Below, in pieces: positions 33,201-34,043 of a stretch of DNA of 34,043 nt. Each line of letters opens with the position of its first letter. The first letter of the stretch is position 1. The translations under genes were made by a program, and so were the position numbers. The notes beneath the pieces are model-generated. The model was given only the letters and a program-made list of their open reading frames with translations, had not been told where the DNA came from and ran no database searches. This DNA comes from Fodinibacter sp038258215 (lineage in GTDB: Bacteria > Actinomycetota > Actinomycetes > Actinomycetales > Dermatophilaceae), in contig JBBSQC010000041.1 in the NCBI GenBank assembly GCA_038258215.1, positions 1 through 34,043 on the forward strand, read 5' to 3'.

Positions 33201-33282
33201 ACGCCGTGGCCGCCAATCCGGGGGCCGCGGCAACACAAAGGGCCGCGGCGGCGGCCCCTGCGACAGCGATGATGCGCCTCAC
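30250..33282 (-). CDS. Secreted S8 family serine peptidase (subtilase) with I9, PA and PPC-like domains
   Basis: 1010 residues from the GTG. A signal peptide (VRRIIAVAGAAAAALCVAAAPGLA) precedes an I9-type propeptide (SYIVVMKADPLV to GVALVLPDE) and the catalytic domain with Asp190 (GVIDSGIWPEHP), His270 (EGHGTHTAS), oxyanion Asn in VSAGNSGPEP, and Ser591 (AGTSMSGPVVAG). A PA domain (LCLAGTLDPAKVAGTIVLCGRG) is inserted before the Ser, as in plant cucumisin-like subtilases. After it come an Fn3-like domain (VTRTVTNVSG), a PPC-like beta domain (DDDLDLYLVGPGGDV) and another beta region. A GHGGHGGHGG stretch links propeptide and catalytic domain. GAGAGGAG 7 nt upstream sets the start. Exported; probably degrades extracellular protein. 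Confidence 0.92.
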   Translation of the reverse strand: MRRIIAVAGAAAAALCVAAAPGLAATASPAAAPAGSGVEKSKTGSYIVVMKADPLVRSMKVKDLGTPTGRKGKAAIRASHDAVLKHAGLSTSRKTTDYSTAVNGFAVRTDLRGAEKIAHSPGVALVLPDELRQPTALSTSNDPYPGHGGHGGHGGTVGINGLNTFLGLTGRGDAYAKGITGKGVLVGVIDSGIWPEHPSFAANRKLPKAPTFDTTERSACAFGNTAWNPNDTAFTCNNKLVGAREFLDTYKANAGLESYEFDSARDNEGHGTHTASTAAGDANVRATISGVGKGVVSGIAPDAQIIAYKALGDAGGYTSDLAGAIDQAVADGVDVINYSIGGGAQTVSADTIAFLFAADAGVFTAVSAGNSGPEPKTIGGPADVPWVTGVGATTYPTFYRGVVKLGNGRSYVGGSVTKSSPRAKFVDGAAAGGTGADLCLAGTLDPAKVAGTIVLCGRGSNGRIEKSFEVQRAGGVGMVLYNQTDVDNIFTDNFFVPTVMVDNTPGQAIRDWANSSRHPVGRLVNEGVTSAPFVTPTVANFSSRGENPTSGDIIKPDISAPGVQIMAANTPEPSPGTQPAGELFQAIAGTSMSGPVVAGSYALLKQAHPEWSAAAAKSALMTTADTRVRDYDRRTPAGPFAMGAGLAVVGEPRDKGSAFRPGLVYDAGFNEYLGFLCAEGREAFGDPDATCASLATAGVPTTASNLNYASIGVEALPGSTSVTRTVTNVSGRKGTFSPRIKAPAGYSASVSPKILRIADGESATFTVTITNKGSAPSGEWRFGALTWKGGGYAVRSAIAVKGVDIAAPATLTGPTGASGTTSMSVEFGRAGAYTATPHGLVPATDTNGTIDQDPDQTYPSADDGSGVDEVPFTLSGVALAQWSLVLPGDDDLDLYLVGPGGDVIASSTNGGTNEQITLTNPADGTYTLVVHGWAVGAPNTAYDLQSWLVPSATGGSLQVTSGSPATATIGGSTTVGLAWSGLTGGTSYLGTVSHEIDGATVATTVVSVTG

Positions 33283-33297
33283 GACAACACTCCTCTC

Positions 33298-33313
33298 GTC
33301 CGGCGAGCCGGAC
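33298..33313 (-). other. Hairpin next to the subtilase ribosome site
   Basis: GTCCGGC-GA-GCCGGAC, a perfect palindrome whose stem ends at the edge of the GAGAGGAG ribosome site of the subtilase. It could mask initiation in the message, or be chance in GC-rich leader sequence. Confidence 0.3.
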
Positions 33314-33382
33314 CCCTGACCGACAGAAACGGGGGCGGAACTGTCGACGGCACTTGCTGACGTCATACCGTCCCCTCGCCGG

Positions 33383-33388
33383 AATGTA
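33383..33388 (-). promoter_or_regulatory. Candidate -10 box of the subtilase gene
   Basis: TACATT on the minus strand, about 100 bases before the subtilase GTG at 33282. No convincing -35 is seen. Confidence 0.3.
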
Positions 33389-33452
33389 GACCCATTGGGG
33401 CGGGTAGCACACCCCCTGAGGGTGGTCAGTTTCGGACCGCGACATCCCGGGC

Positions 33453-33815
33453 TCAGCGGTCGCAGAGGAAGGGGGCGCGATCCCCTCCCGCGTGGTAGTG
33501 GAAGCGGCGCCCCGCGGCAGCGAGCCGCACATACGTGCCGTCCACGGGCACCTGCGGGTAGGCGCGGCCCGGCGCCGGGCAGCCGCATGAGGCGTCCGAC
33601 CACGTCACTGACCGGGCCGCCTCCACCGCGATCGCGGGCGTGGCTCCCGGAGCGAACCGCCCGGCCAGGTCCGCCGATGCCGCGTCGATCACAGGGCGCA
33701 GGCACTCGTCGATGCCCGCCACGTCGACCACCTGCCGGGAGGGGCGCCGCTCCGGCAGCTCCCGGGCGGGCCGCAACTGGGCCCGCAGCTCATCGGGAGG
33801 GATGGGGGAGGTCAC
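33453..33815 (-). CDS. Small conserved actinobacterial protein, unknown function
   Basis: 120 residues, no signal peptide or membrane segment. The C-terminal half holds the recognisable pattern SVTWSDASCGCPAPGRAYPQ (70-89) and GRRFHYHAGGDRAPFLC (102-118), which I recall from small uncharacterised actinobacterial proteins with a conserved GCPxPG motif; three conserved Cys (77, 79, 118) are seen. The GTG at 33815 has no Shine-Dalgarno sequence but follows TACGGT (33822-33827) by 6 nt, the same layout as the methyltransferase gene. It lies upstream of the subtilase on the same strand with 170 nt between, so probably separate. Confidence 0.7.
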   Translation of the reverse strand: MTSPIPPDELRAQLRPARELPERRPSRQVVDVAGIDECLRPVIDAASADLAGRFAPGATPAIAVEAARSVTWSDASCGCPAPGRAYPQVPVDGTYVRLAAAGRRFHYHAGGDRAPFLCDR

Positions 33816-33821
33816 CGCAAC

Positions 33822-33827
33822 ACCGTA
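33822..33827 (-). promoter_or_regulatory. -10 box for leaderless message of the small protein
   Basis: TACGGT, six bases (GTTGCG), then the GTG start at 33815, on the minus strand. Confidence 0.4.
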
Positions 33828-33942
33828 CGACCCGAACCGACCGGTGCTGCAGCATCGGAGCGGGCAGATCCTGATGGCGGCCCGTTGCTGTGAGCGCCCA
33901 TGGCGCTTCCGCGCCCATCGAAGTCGGGCCTGGTTCAGTCGC

Positions 33943-34043
<101 letters not shown>

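Overview
The window is a roughly 70% GC, gene-dense contig from an actinobacterium. The gene set (class F sortase with a DUF4397 partner, PadR/MarR/IclR/TetR regulators beside ABC transporters, actinobacterial-type HutH, several start codons sitting about 6 nt after a TANNNT box) fits Micrococcales, and Intrasporangiaceae is my best guess. That placement is inference; no rRNA or other marker gene is present. Both ends are low-complexity poly-G, and bases 1-48 are an inverted copy of 197-244, so the outermost bases at each end look like assembly artefact rather than genome.

Layout: (1) 203-3203, minus strand: class F sortase, DUF4397 secreted protein, MFS transporter. (2) 3457-7759, minus: a three-gene operon with ATGA overlaps (padR regulator, ABC ATPase, large FtsX/MacB-type permease) behind a near-consensus promoter with palindromic operators. 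(3) 7936-10928, minus: DUF1304 membrane protein, PIG3-type quinone oxidoreductase, RetSat/CrtI-like FAD oxidoreductase, with a divergent LCM-type methyltransferase (11022-11873). (4) 11945-23881, the core: a purine catabolism region. It holds an 8-oxoguanine deaminase-like amidohydrolase, a divergent PucR regulator, xdhA-xdhB-xdhC (xanthine dehydrogenase and its maturation factor), a TetR/RidA divergent pair, guanine deaminase guaD, and a purine permease fused to an OHCU-decarboxylase domain. (5) 24103-27908: lipoprotein, IclR and MarR regulators, and a divergent ABC exporter. (6) 28032-33815: hutH, a small lipoprotein, a large secreted subtilase and a small conserved hypothetical protein.

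The purine genes make a coherent route. A permease of the xanthine/urate type imports the base, GuaD turns guanine into xanthine, XdhAB (with XdhC) oxidises hypoxanthine/xanthine to urate, and the amidohydrolase would turn 8-oxoguanine directly into urate. No uricase or allantoinase is in the window. The permease carries at its C-terminus a domain of the family that makes allantoin from OHCU, two steps after urate, but with the catalytic His replaced by Tyr. This fusion is the most unusual protein here.

Other structure: four long intergenic hairpins (stems 19-48 bp) of unrelated sequence; five strong candidates for leaderless transcripts; a 16-codon upstream ORF whose stop overlaps the guaD start; palindromic operator candidates at padR, the amidohydrolase, the permease and the MarR-controlled exporter; and an over-represented heptamer GGCATCC/GGATGCC. 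I saw no tRNA, rRNA, CRISPR array, insertion sequence or phage gene.
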